Notes under the pieces: generated by a model | What the model was told of the DNA's origin: nothing | Database searches by the model: none | Seen by the model: the letters and a program-made list of their open reading frames with translations, nothing else | Program-made: the position numbers and the translations under genes | NCBI RefSeq assembly: GCF_037392515.1 | Contig: NC_090282.1 | Location: 28,009,554 to 28,073,553, forward strand | Source: Haliotis asinina | Lineage: Eukaryota; Mollusca; Gastropoda; Lepetellida; Haliotidae | Direction of reading: 5' to 3' | DNA: 64,000 nt | In this document: positions 54,101-59,957 of the stretch, one piece after another | Layout of the letters: each line of letters begins with the position of its first letter | How positions within the stretch are numbered: the first letter of the stretch is position 1

Positions 54101-56109
54101 TTGCCCGACAGTTTATGTTATGTTTTAAACGTAAATGTATTCATATTGCCATACACTTTCATTGTTCAATATTAAAATAAACACTTTTCTATCAATTCAT
54201 AACGCTTCTTTTCTTCTTCTTGGATGTGGTCGAAAACAGTTCGAATCGTTCGTACAGTATGTTGTGTAACGCGCACTTGGCTATATCCCTGCTCTGTGAC
54301 AGCAAACTGTAAGTAATGTTGTTTGGACCAGATAATCCAGTGCTTGACATCATGAACTGAAACGTCGGCGAGACTAACCACCAGATCGCTCTAAAGCATG
54401 GATACTGAAGATCAATTCTGACCCAGATCATCATTGGTTCTTCGGCTTATTATGGTCTGGCTGCACAGAACAACGAAGTCTCGTAAGGATGATTCATTGT
54501 TGGGCATGAACATCATGACGTAGATGGAGTTCAGTCATTAGCATGTATCTACTTCCAATGAGATCACCGGTACGGCTATGGATGCATATTTGAGGACTGA
54601 TATCCCTTGCGCTGTGTTATCAATGGCATTTTAAGTACACCAGACAGCCTTTCACGTCAGTAGCTGAAATGATCATTCATTTTTCACAAATAGGTAAAGG
54701 TTGGAGTGATTCTTCTTCATTAGGGTAACGAGACTTGTACGGTATGACATTAATGAGAAATATGTTTCCAAAGAGCATCATCTCCAGATATACACGCGCT
54801 GCAGAACAGAAAGGTCAGACAGGAATATTTCTGCTTTGCTGGGGCGTAAAATGTTTGGTTTTGCGTCGCACTGTATATATAGCAATATTCAGCTGTATGG
54901 AGGCAGAACGTAAACTAAACAATCTATATACTGTACGACAGTATACTTATCATCGTATCCCTTTTGCGTAGATCGAATAACGAACACACACACGCATATT
55001 CACACGCGCACACACACGCGCAAATGTGTTTTGAAAAATATTCCATACAGTTTAAAGGTACTGTTTGCTCATGAATATAAATTCGTGACGTTGAAAAGCT
55101 TGTTAGCGTGTAGCCATGAGTTAAATGACAAAGGTCAGTGAAAAATAGCGAATTCTTATCAAAACATTTCACCAAAGCACAGCTATTCAAATATCGATAT
55201 ATGCACACGCTTTCCGGCAATTTGATGTATGGTTCTCGTGCAATTCAGCTGCATAACGTTTACAGTAAGGTACCACAAGTTAACGTAGAAATCACTTTTC
55301 GATGTAACCATTCATAACAAATAGTGGGTGTTTTAAGGTGTATTAGTTCGGGGAATCGTAATGAATTAAATGCAAGTAGATGTCCACGTCTCATGTGTAT
55401 ACGTTTCATAGAGATGAGGGTGAAACTCATTTTGCTGCAAAGTAATCAATATTCCGGACAATTACATGTAAAGAATCAGGTAATTGCATGTGCATAATTG
55501 ATCCCAGGTCAAGTAAGCCACCCATTAACAAAATGACCATGGACTACACATCCGGGTACGTTGGCAGGTCACACAATGACCTGTCCATTACCATGTCTGT
55601 GGGCTGTAACAGTATTGTTCCAAAGAATTTCACATGGCGTGCTTACATCGACCGCACTGGCGCTTCTATGGAGATACTGATGGTAATTTTCAGTCCAATG
55701 TTTGTTTATCCCCAAGACGGGACACCATGATTGATGACCTTGTGTAGGGGATCTCCTGGACCAGACTATCGGAAGACAAGGAGGGAACCCGGCGGGAGAA
55801 CACTGTCGTGCTTCTTCAATTCATCGACAGTGGAAAGAAACTCCCACGTAGGAATTACAACAGTTTAGTTATCTTGTGCAATGCTGTCTAAAACTGTCAC
55901 GAAACATTTCGGTTTAGTCAGTTCGGCTCCTACCGACTGACATTTAAACCCGAAGACTGCGCAGTTGCCCATTTAATTGGCGTTTCAGTATCATCCGTTC
56001 ATTGTCCTCTTGGGTTCATGCCGCAGGTAGATGGAAGACCTTATCAACGTCACAAGTCTTTGCCAGTTCGAATGTTAATTCCCCAGTAAAAGTTAAGAAG
56101 ATTACATAA
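21031..56109 (+). CDS. Calpain-family cysteine protease, acylation-type N-terminus, no EF-hands
   Basis: Exons: 21031-21168, 38699-38821, 38984-39115, 44785-44978, 46249-46417, 46868-47031, 49091-49263, 49411-49524, 50698-50819, 51671-51888, 55508-55682, 55748-55847, 56027-56109. All join in phase to 634 aa. Calpains are Ca2+-activated intracellular cysteine proteases that make limited cuts in targets. Catalytic Cys113 (QGDLNDCWFLS), His269 (SNHSYVITG) and Asn293 (RVRNPWGDTEW) are present. Domain III follows (DDGEFWMSFQDF, ICNLSPD, NPQYLLTM, AVGFEIFQ, GDYLLVPSTHQPN). The N-terminus MGCSAS could be myristoylated on Gly2 and palmitoylated on Cys3, which suggests membrane attachment. The last 119 aa lack EF-hand motifs. 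Exons 2-10 are secure by family match. Exon 1 (17.5 kb away) and exons 11-13 rest on splice phase and are inference. Confidence 0.85.
22690..22900 (-). pseudogene. Tc1/mariner transposase remnant
   Basis: On the minus strand one frame reads PDLNSAEHLCYELDEAFVKA and on to NR before a stop. It matches the PDLNPIEHLWDEL block that carries the last catalytic acid of Tc1-type transposases. About 90 nt upstream in another frame is HDNAIPP, equivalent to QDNARPH with the second catalytic Asp. Several frameshifts separate the two. No terminal repeats were found. Confidence 0.6.
23225..23312. repeat. Inverted repeat (stem about 19-21 nt)
   Basis: CGATTACAGTCAAGCA at about 23249 pairs with TGCTTGACTTTACAGTAATCG at about 23294 with a two-base bulge and a loop of about 30 nt. 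It may be a foldback repeat. Confidence 0.55.
23525..23640 (+). mobile_element. tRNA-derived SINE, second type
   Basis: TGGTTTAGTGGTTAGCGCTT is A-box-like and GCGGGTTTGATTCCTGGCCG is B-box-like, with tRNA-like spacing. No aminoacyl stem closes, and the sequence continues into an unrelated body (CCAAAATACGTTAAAATGCG), so it is a SINE head and not a tRNA gene. Confidence 0.6.
24252..24750. repeat. 45-bp minisatellite, 11 units
   Basis: Units begin TTAGGGATATG and end TGTGAACTG. They start at 24252 and recur every 45 bp to about 24702 (one unit is 44 bp). The first five units carry CACCCATGTTAATATG and the later ones CACACATATCAATGTG, so two variants occupy separate blocks. Decayed units continue to about 24880. 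Because 45 is a multiple of 3, the minus strand stays open for 168 codons; that frame is an artefact. Confidence 0.95.
24906..25186 (-). mobile_element. Abalone-type SINE, full length with target-site duplication
   Basis: Complete copy from the (GTGA)n end to CTTCACGGGT. It is flanked by a perfect 13-bp direct repeat CACCTCTATAGTC at 24893-24905 and 25187-25199, which proves insertion as a discrete unit. The duplication of variable length fits retroposition. The tail-first orientation shows that the real 3' end is the CTCACTCAC side. Confidence 0.9.
25340..25640. repeat. About 100-bp tandem repeat, 3 diverged units
   Basis: Units share CATCCTATCTCAGGGTGTGG-like starts, GACAATTATTGGGATT and GACGCGTGCATCTTAAGGC. 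They start near 25346, 25447 and 25532, plus a partial unit at about 25597. The open frame across them is probably incidental. Confidence 0.75.
25711..25935 (-). mobile_element. Abalone-type SINE, 5' end truncated
   Basis: GTGAGTGAGGGAGTTGACCT through CCTTTTATGACAAG matches the 24906 copy. It lacks the AACATGAGC block and the last 30 bp. Confidence 0.8.
26560..26745 (-). mobile_element. tRNA-derived SINE-like fragment
   Basis: On the minus strand GTCGTGAAAGCGTTTGCTCA and GAGGTCCCGGTTCGATTGCC resemble a tRNA head with a B box GGTTCGATTGCC. The rest was not matched to another copy in the window. Confidence 0.4.
27610..27816 (-). mobile_element. Abalone-type SINE, old copy
   Basis: It contains CCAGCTATATGAGGACGAGC, GTATCAGCCAGCCTGCCAAG, GACAGGCAAAGGTTGCTTAA and CGGATCTTCACAGG in family order, with about 30 percent apparent divergence by eye. 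Confidence 0.55.
28928..29097 (+). mobile_element. tRNA-derived SINE, full length
   Basis: It has GGGTAGCCTAGAGGTTAAAG, then CCCAGGTTCGATTCACCACA (B box), ATACAATGTGTGAAGTCCAT, and the tail GGAATATTGCTAAAAGTGGC with ACTCACTCACTC. It is the best copy of this family here. Confidence 0.8.
29098..30890. other. Calpain intron 1 sequence, no gene seen
   Basis: AT-rich DNA without a recognisable coding region. A short segment with GACAATGGGATTGCGTGACG at about 28200 recurs as AACAATAGGATTACGTGACG at about 30790, so a low-copy repeat is present. Confidence 0.4.
30901..31017. mobile_element. MITE-like element with 15-bp terminal inverted repeats
   Basis: TACTGGGTCCCGATC at 30901-30915 is perfectly complementary to GATCGGGACCCAGTA at 31003-31017. 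The 117-bp interior holds a further short palindrome, TTACGACCTGTCGTAA. There is no coding capacity. Confidence 0.65.
32023..33163. repeat. 34-bp tandem array, about 33 units, two variants
   Basis: The left block (to about 32330) has units with CACATAGGAACGGTCACATT and GCCGGTATGTAGTT. The right block has GATCCACAAAGGTACGATCA and CCATGCTGGTATGT. Both have a 34-bp period and align to each other, so this is one satellite with two sub-arrays. The long minus-strand frames (up to 172 codons, repeating GDRTFVDHIP-type words) are products of the repeat, not genes. Confidence 0.9.
33203..33300 (+). mobile_element. Abalone-type SINE 3' fragment
   Basis: CATGATGTTGATCACTGGAA, TGTCTGGTCAGACTCGAATG and TTTACAGACC match the family. 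It sits just after the 34-bp array. Confidence 0.55.
33535..33735. repeat. Interspersed repeat, third family (copy 1)
   Basis: TTAACGTCACATCGGCAATA, TCGCAGCCATATCGTGATGA and GACCTGTCATCGAAGGACAG with AAACAT recur in order at 57735-57910 (GTCGTCAAAGGAAGGTAAAAC there). Length is about 200 bp. The family is unknown to me. Confidence 0.5.
33771..35067 (+). mobile_element. Tc1-like DNA transposon, nearly intact
   Basis: The terminal inverted repeats share GGTTCA(t/a)AATTATTGAGAAT. The left begins at 33771, the right ends at 35067, and both are flanked by TA dinucleotides (33769-33770, 35068-35069), the Tc1/mariner target duplication. Length is 1297 bp, typical for the family. A subterminal perfect 11-bp inverted repeat (GGAGGTAACTC at 33870-33880, complement at 33910-33920) lies before the gene. 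It carries one transposase gene with a single in-frame stop. It is inserted in calpain intron 1. Confidence 0.9.
33964..34944 (+). pseudogene. Tc1-like transposase, DD34E, one premature stop
   Basis: One frame of 326 codons is interrupted only by TGA at 34417-34419 (codon 152). The N-terminal helix-turn-helix is around residues 19-45 (DDVNTLAERTGTPLSTVYRI). GRPRK at about 56-60 is the DNA-minor-groove motif, and a second helix-turn-helix spans about 80-108. The catalytic acids are Asp147 (IFTDES), Asp230 (QQDNDPKHTA) and Glu265 (PDLNPIENIW). Exactly 34 residues separate the last two. The enzyme would cut and paste the element at TA sites. The stop lies between the first and second catalytic acids, so the encoded product is inactive unless read through. 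Everything after the stop is intact. Confidence 0.92.
35070..37284. other. Calpain intron 1 sequence, no gene seen
   Basis: AT-rich DNA with short chance frames on both strands. No domain, RNA gene or repeat structure could be supported. Confidence 0.4.
37285..37411. repeat. Long hairpin / foldback repeat
   Basis: GTTGTTCATTGGTCCC at 37285-37300 pairs with GGGACCAGTGAACAAC ending at 37411. An inner stem ACCCTCGATGTTTG pairs with CAAACATCGAGGGT around a loop of about 24 nt. The arms total about 50 nt with a mismatched middle, so the transcript would fold into one long imperfect hairpin. Confidence 0.8.
37703..37807. repeat. 21-bp tandem repeat, 5 perfect units
   Basis: TACCCTGGATGCATCTACGG plus T, repeated five times without change except the last base. 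The minus-strand frame repeats RRCIQGN by virtue of the period. Each unit contains the palindrome ATGCAT. Confidence 0.95.
38699..38821 (+). CDS. Calpain exon 2
   Basis: 41 codons. It contains GGLFVDQEFPPSLKSVF, the conserved start of the calpain protease core, and ends ITWKRPS. Between them is a very basic stretch (FRKKKIEKK). Acceptor TTTTCATAG, donor GTGCGT, phase 0. Confidence 0.88.
38984..39115 (+). CDS. Calpain exon 3 with catalytic Cys
   Basis: 44 codons. It contains RHDMKQGDLNDCWFLSTLSA, whose C is the nucleophile (Cys113), and ends EKPQLMAK. Donor GTAAGT, phase 0. Confidence 0.93.
40604..40765 (-). mobile_element. tRNA-derived SINE
   Basis: Starts with the GTGAGTGAGTGAGAGAGTGA tail. 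On the minus strand it has a B box GGTTCGATTCCCAACATGGT and a head with GCGGGCTAGCTTAGTGATTA. Confidence 0.7.
41783..42000 (-). mobile_element. tRNA-derived SINE, composite
   Basis: The GTGAGTTAGTGAGTATAAAT tail is followed by two partly redundant bodies (ATTGTATCCATATCTATACA, then GCAATATTGGCTTCACACAT). The head, on the minus strand, has CCGGTGGTTAAAGTGTTCGC and GGTTCGATTCCCAACATGGG. Two tails in one element suggest a SINE inserted into a SINE. Confidence 0.65.
42608..42653. repeat. Short perfect hairpin
   Basis: GCGGACCTTCA and TGAAGGTCCGC-type arms of 11 nt around a loop of about 20 nt. Function unknown. Confidence 0.6.
44785..44978 (+). CDS. Calpain exon 4
   Basis: 64 codons plus 2 nt. 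It reads RYDGRFHCRFWQFGQWVDVY, then IDDLLPTVDGKILFAHSSD and DEFWVSLVEKAYAK, all hallmarks of the PC1/PC2 protease core. Phase 2 donor GTAAGC. Confidence 0.93.
46249..46417 (+). CDS. Calpain exon 5
   Basis: Reads MNQSYEALEYGFEADAFTDL, then TGGLAEWYNPSDLREHEFY and CGAVIGCLSV. The SYEAL...A..DLTGG order is diagnostic. Phase 0 donor GTAAGT. Confidence 0.93.
46568..46810 (-). mobile_element. Abalone-type SINE in calpain intron 5
   Basis: GCAATATTCCAGCTATATGG, TGGACCAGATAACCCAGTGA, TGTGTCAGCCAAGTCAGGGA and CGAATCTTCACGG follow the family order. Confidence 0.75.
46868..47031 (+). CDS. Calpain exon 6 with catalytic His and Asn
   Basis: Reads GMISNHSYVITGVEE (catalytic His269) and KLIRVRNPWGDTEWEGAW (catalytic Asn293). 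Phase 2 donor GTTAGT. Confidence 0.94.
47199..47582 (+). pseudogene. Non-LTR reverse transcriptase fragment
   Basis: A 127-codon frame whose middle reads ITRLFADGTSLYKASENLHR, then LTSYNPDKTESIPVSLKD. The FADG is a decayed form of the F/YADD catalytic motif of LINE reverse transcriptases, and NPDKTE is the conserved following block (usually NP.KTE). The first 60 residues were not recognised. It lies in calpain intron 6, is short, lacks other RT motifs, and has Asp changed to Gly in the active site. Confidence 0.65.
48381..48487. repeat. (TATG)n tetranucleotide microsatellite
   Basis: About 26 uninterrupted copies in calpain intron 6, likely highly polymorphic. Confidence 0.98.
49091..49263 (+). 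CDS. Calpain exon 7
   Basis: Reads GDEWNRVPDDVKLELEL, then DDGEFWMSFQDFRREYCN and ICNLSPD, the end of the protease core and start of domain III. DFDHDGISDK follows. Phase 1. Confidence 0.93.
49411..49524 (+). CDS. Calpain exon 8
   Basis: Reads RWRSGVNAGGWLECESFNTN and PQYLLTMYSD, matching the GR(W)..G..AGG....F.TNPQ block of domain III. Phase 1 on both sides. Confidence 0.92.
49535..49600. repeat. CT-rich low-complexity tract
   Basis: CTCTCTCTCC and CCCTCTCTC runs immediately after the exon 8 donor. Confidence 0.8.
49761..50023 (+). mobile_element. Abalone-type SINE with 11-bp target-site duplication
   Basis: Complete copy from ACCCGTGAAGG (5') to the CTCACTCACT tail (3'). It is bounded by direct repeats TGTAAGTGTTT at 49750-49760 and 50024-50034. 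It lies in calpain intron 8 in the sense direction. Confidence 0.9.
50348..50405 (-). mobile_element. SINE tail fragment
   Basis: CGAGTGAGTGAGTAAATATA and AGTATAGTTTTACGTCGC match only the shared tail. Confidence 0.45.
50698..50819 (+). CDS. Calpain exon 9
   Basis: Reads RLPLAVALLQVYHRQETLEG and IHAVGFEIFQ, the domain III strands with (A/V)..LLQ and IGF.IFQ. Phase 0 donor GTAAAT. Confidence 0.92.
51187..51322. mobile_element. MITE-like element, diverged terminal repeats
   Basis: CACAAAGATATCGTAGCGAG on the left pairs imperfectly with CGCTACGATTGCTTGCGAAA on the right, and CCCCGAT with ACCGGACC-type ends. It resembles the 30901 element in the GGGTCC/CGTAGC style. It lies in calpain intron 9. 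Confidence 0.45.
51671..51888 (+). CDS. Calpain exon 10
   Basis: Reads SQDFFQSSDPLMPENEETYA, EYRETSGRFFLDPGDYLLV and PSTHQPNKSRDYLLRIFSV. This is the C-terminal half of domain III (R....LPPG.Y.(L/I)VPST..P....(F/Y)LLR.F). It ends SKMEC with a phase 2 donor GTAAGT. Confidence 0.93.
52028..52061 (+). other. Alternative terminal exon candidate for calpain (short form)
   Basis: The acceptor CTTTCAG lies 139 nt after the exon 10 donor. In phase it adds NPLAHCIAVET and then TGA, giving a calpain that ends right after domain III. A second such candidate is 53464-53509 (DWYRDDFYGEACTV then TGA). Either may be chance. Confidence 0.3.
52062..54324. other. Calpain intron 10 sequence, no gene seen
   Basis: AT-rich DNA. 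AATAAA near 54175 could end a short calpain transcript. No supported repeat or exon other than the candidate noted at 53464. Confidence 0.35.
54325..54440 (-). mobile_element. Abalone-type SINE fragment
   Basis: TTGGACCAGATAATCCAGTG, ACGTCGGCGAGACTAACCAC and GATCAATTCTGACCCAGATC match the family middle and 5' end. Confidence 0.55.
54845..54975 (-). mobile_element. SINE fragment, old
   Basis: GTTTTGCGTCGCACTGTATA, TAGCAATATTCAGCTGTATG and TATCCCTTTTGCGTAGATCG echo the family. Confidence 0.45.
54983..55022. repeat. CA-rich simple repeat
   Basis: Interrupted (CA)n with CG steps. Confidence 0.8.
55508..55682 (+). CDS. Calpain exon 11 (candidate C-terminal exon)
   Basis: The acceptor ATCCCAG ends at 55507. 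The incoming phase 2 fits exon 10, giving MEC(K)SSKPPINKMTMDYTSG, then NDLSITMSVGCNSIVPKNFT and IDRTGASMEILM. Phase 0 donor GTAATT. It is not a penta-EF-hand sequence, and I recognise no known domain. It might belong to a separate downstream gene. Confidence 0.55.
55748..55847 (+). CDS. Calpain exon 12 (candidate)
   Basis: The acceptor TTGTGTAG fits phase 0. It reads GISWTRLSEDKEGTRRENTV and VLLQFIDSGKKLP. Phase 1 donor GTAGGA. The alternation of hydrophobic and polar residues suggests beta strands. Confidence 0.55.
56027..56109 (+). CDS. Calpain exon 13 (candidate terminal exon)
   Basis: The acceptor CATGCCGCAG accepts phase 1. It reads RRWKTLSTSQVFASSNV and then VKKIT, with stop TAA at 56107-56109. 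The tail is basic and Ser/Thr-rich. Confidence 0.45.
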
Positions 56110-56336
56110 ACGAGAATGATTGCTGTTCCCTGCGTTTACTGTAGATAGGATCACAGGCTTGCCATGGATTGTCTTCGAACTGACTTCCTTAAATTGACAG
56201 CGGGGCCACTGAAACTATAGTCGGTGCTAATTCCAAAGCTGAAGATATTTTCGACTATGCTCTTAAGTTAACTATTTTAGCACATGCACTGTCGCATTAA
56301 GTTGGTTCTTCTGTGTAGGTGGGGTTTTTCGCGAAT

Positions 56337-56480
56337 GTGTTTATTATCCCCCGCAAAGCGTTTTGCGGTGGGTATTAAAATGCACCCCGTCCGCCCGTCC
56401 GTCCGTGTACATTTATCTTTTCCGGAGCAGAACTTTAAAACCATTCAATATTTCTTCACCAATTTGGCACATAGATAGAT
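56337..56480 (+). repeat. Hairpin plus (CCGT)n interspersed repeat head
   Basis: CCGCAAAGCGTTTTGCGG is a palindromic hairpin. It is followed by TGGGTATTAAAATGCACCCC, then CCGTCCGCCCGTCCGTCCGT and TTTTCCGGAGCAGAACTTTA. The layout equals that at 58234. I recall similar repeats in other marine invertebrate genomes but cannot name the family. Confidence 0.55.
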
Positions 56481-56717
56481 CTGGTGGTGTATTAGGGCCT
56501 TTCGGTAGTTTGGGTAGTGTTAATAAAACGTTTTTCGTGTTTCCATGGCAACAAGTGTGACTTAGACTGAAATTGGAAGTAATGCGGGGGATATTGATGA
56601 CTGTGTCTTCTTGTTAAATCTTGATATGCTGTGGTGCGATCGCTGGATTTTTCATTCATCATAACTGAAACATCTGTCGGCAGGAGAAGCCGGATCAAGG
56701 CGTCGTTCATTCTTTGC

Positions 56718-56723
56718 AATAAA
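56718..56723 (+). terminator. Polyadenylation signal candidate for calpain
   Basis: AATAAA about 610 nt after the exon 13 stop. Another AATAAA lies at 56522-56527. Confidence 0.3.
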
Positions 56724-57714
56724 AGAGTCTGGAGATAACATGGACATCTACCCGCGTGTCGCGTTAAGAGTGATTTTAGTTTCCCTTTTACAAGTGTGAG
56801 CTGCAGTCGAGCTGCAGAGTGGTCGCAGTATTATGACTTCAACCTAGTAGCCCAGGGCCGTCAGTTGTTCTCAGAATTGTGTCCAATGGTCCCTCTGTGG
56901 TGAATGCACACAAATGTTGCTTTAATGGAGATTGTGGCAGTTGGCTGTCTACCAGGGTAACCAAACTCTGAACAACAAACATGAACGGCACTGATCTTGT
57001 CGACAACGCACAACCCCTGCCAACTGTTTGAGATTCATACAATGCTGCCTGGTCGATGACATTCCGATTAACTCTCATACCGGCAGCATGCAAATGTGTC
57101 ATCACTGATGGGGTTACTTAACCGAGTTGATGACATAATGGGCTGAACGTCAGACACCTGTTACATGACTAAATGTCGTCCTGACACTGACACGATCAGC
57201 TGTCTCACACTGTTATCTGCCTTGTGCTGGAACACATTATTTGTGCGATGTGACTGACTTTCTGTGTCATATCAACGTCACACTCTCGCTTACATTGTGG
57301 TATTTTACTTTTCGTGTTTTGTGCCGTATTCTGAACACCGACAAACACAACCTGCGCATGTTTATGCTGTTCATGATCATGCAGTGCGCGCAGTCACTCA
57401 CAAGCCACATCTTTGTACATATTTCTGAAATTTAGGACTATTTCAAATAATTTGAAACCATCAGGTGTCCACTTTCATTGTTTCTTCAGTATATTACAAG
57501 GCGGGCTTACATTGGTAAGAATGTGCTTTTACGTTAGAATTTTTATCAAGTTAGAAAATGTGTTCCGCGTACTGTTATATGAATCCTGAACATTACATTG
57601 CGTGTGTTGCGGTAGGTAACTAATCATTTTAGACAATGTGATTGGTTATGTCCATACGTTACATATCTCTTGTGAAGTTTTCATTATTTATATAAGTCGA
57701 TAGCGTCTAAGAGG

Positions 57715-57920
57715 TGAGTGGGTGAGTGAGTTTGCATTTAATGTCAGATCGGGATTTTTTCAGACATATCATGTCAAGAACAAATTGGACATTTATGAAC
57801 ATTATTTATGCTTTATAAAACCTGTCGTCAAAGGAAGGTAAAACAACTAGAATATCACTGTTCGAATTCAAAACGATAACTAGCATGTGAAGTTATAACT
57901 AATATGATTATTGGGACTAT
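57715..57920. repeat. Interspersed repeat, third family (copy 2)
   Basis: GTGAGTGGGTGAGTGAGTTT, then AATGTCAGATCGGGATTTTT, TCAAGAACAAATTGGACATT and CCTGTCGTCAAAGGAAGGTA parallel 33535-33735. The GTGA run suggests that it uses the same kind of tail as the SINEs. Confidence 0.5.
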
Positions 57921-58224
57921 ACGAAACATGAAAACATGATATAGGTCGCCATCGACTGAAGGTAGATCACCATACTAGAGTCCACCGGGACTTCAAGTTC
58001 TTTTGCTACCTACATGGAATCCATTCAGCCATTACACCATCCATTCAGCCGCCTGCGACTATACTGAAATTTAGCCATTTTTTAGACCTCATTATTGCCA
58101 TGAGGCCAGGATGACATGCTCTTTTTTGAGTACTGATATAATTGTACTGCTTGTTTAAGAGTGATAAAAGGAAAAAAATAGAATTCAAGGATAAAAAATT
58201 GATATTTACGATCTCTGAATTACT

Positions 58225-59330
58225 TTGTTTTTAAGCCCACGCCATATATGCCTTTTGGCATATAGGGTTACCCTTCGTCCGTCCGTACGTCCGTCGTTAC
58301 GAAACAGGGACTGTATACGATCCTCTTCTCAAAAACTACTGCATGGATTCAATTTACTTACACATGGGATTTCTTGGAACTATAATGGTATGCTTCTCAT
58401 CTCATTTGTTTTTGAATTTAGTTGGTTGCTTTGTAAGTTTAGAGACATTTGAACTTAGGACATTTGGCTGAATTTCTCTATGATGTTAGTGTAGTAGTGT
58501 AGTACGTTATTCACTTCTCAAAAACCACTTTATGGAATTTAATGGACTTATAGATGGAATTTCTTGGGACACTAATGGTGTGCATCTTATATTCTGTTTT
58601 TGTATTTTATTGGGTTTTTTTTAACTTAGGTGCATTTTGCTTCATTTCACGATGATGATAGAGTAGTAGGGGGTGAAGTCTATTTACTTCTCCACAGAGA
58701 CTGCTCAACAGAATTGCATGAACTTCTACGTGTCTTTCGCAGGGACTCTAAAGGTGTACATTTCGGGCCTTTTTAATACAATTTCTTAATTTTGTCACTT
58801 TTACAGATGTTTGAACGTAGTTGAATTGTTCTATTCAGTCTGTGCGTTACATCCAACATTTTTGCAATTTGTTATCTAATTTTAATGCCGTTTGAACCTA
58901 CATGAAGTTTGTTGAACTTCTCTCTTAATATAGTGTTACAAGGGATAAAGTCTATCCACTTCTCCACAAAAGCTACTAAACAGAATTGATTGAGCTTCCT
59001 CGTGTGTTTCAGTGGGACGTAATACCTTGTTCATCCAGTTTCGTAATTTTTCAGTTCTACAGATGTTTGAACTTGTTGAATTTGTCTATTCCTCCTGTTC
59101 GTCCCCTCCAGCAGGGGGTGTTTTTTTATCCACTTCTCATAAACCACTGCACAAAACTCATTTAGCTTACATAGGTCATTTATAAAGGTGTGCATCTCAT
59201 ACTTTGTTGTGTTTGTATTTTATAGTTTTCTGTATGTGTAGAACCATTTGAACTTAGATACAGTTTTCTTTGGATTAAGTCTATTCACAAGAGCACACTC
59301 AGTATAAGGATCTCTTCCTATAGTAGTGGG
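58225..59330 (+). repeat. Degenerate tandem repeat of about 185 bp with hairpin head
   Basis: It begins with the hairpin ATATGCCTTTTGGCATAT and CGTCCGTCCGTACGTCCGTC. Then come five diverged units that each open with ACTTCTCA/CC and A(A)AACYACTG. They start near 58322, 58515, 58690, 58956 and 59143. Each also shares a GGRACTNTAANGGTGTRCAT-like block. Unit spacing varies from 175 to 266 bp. No coding capacity is seen. Confidence 0.6.
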
Positions 59331-59835
59331 GGCATTCCGGTCCCTGGACACAATATTTACTTATTAGTTATTCCACGGATGGTTAAGTGATAATGATTCT
59401 TAAAAAGATCGCCTTTACATAGTCCCTTTGGCAACATCACCTTATGAAAGAAACATCAACATACAAGTGTAGATCTGTAGCACATGCAGCACATCCAAAT
59501 CTACATGACAATTTACTTAAGGTTTCTATTTGAAATTAACCAGGATCACATAAACAAAAGCGGCGAGTTTGGCGGTGAAACTTCTAATGACAGACCTAAA
59601 CGTTTTGTGTTGTTTCTCAAAGCGGTTCAGTTCTCCCAGCAACGCATTAGTGACATTTGATTTGTCAACATGAGACACACTGAATGGATAAAGAGATCTT
59701 GACAAAATCTAGTCGACACCTGGACCAAAACATTATCTCTTCGGTGTATTCATTTTAGGCTTTCTCCGCGCGACTCGGTCCTCCTCACAATCATACAAAG
59801 TATAATCACTCTAATCGAAGTTTCACTAACCCGTT

Positions 59836-59957
59836 CATGGGCGGATCCAGAGGGTTCTTTTGCGTTGGTGGAACCACGGGATATTCTGAAGGTTCGAACC
59901 CCCTGAACCTTACCTCCCCCACCCCAACCCCTTCGAAAATTCCTGGATCCGCCCATG
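59836..59957. mobile_element. MITE-like element, 15-bp perfect terminal inverted repeats
   Basis: CATGGGCGGATCCAG at 59836-59850 is exactly complementary to CTGGATCCGCCCATG at 59943-59957. The interior is C-rich (CCTCCCCCACCCCAACCCC) on the right. The minus-strand Gly-rich frame through it is an artefact of the G-run. Confidence 0.75.

Noticed and set aside
56839-57105. Tc1-like transposase N-terminal remnant (HLHAAGMR on the minus strand)
   Set aside because: Only a short resemblance to the TVRNRLRAAGI-type block. The following 60 residues do not match and no catalytic block follows.
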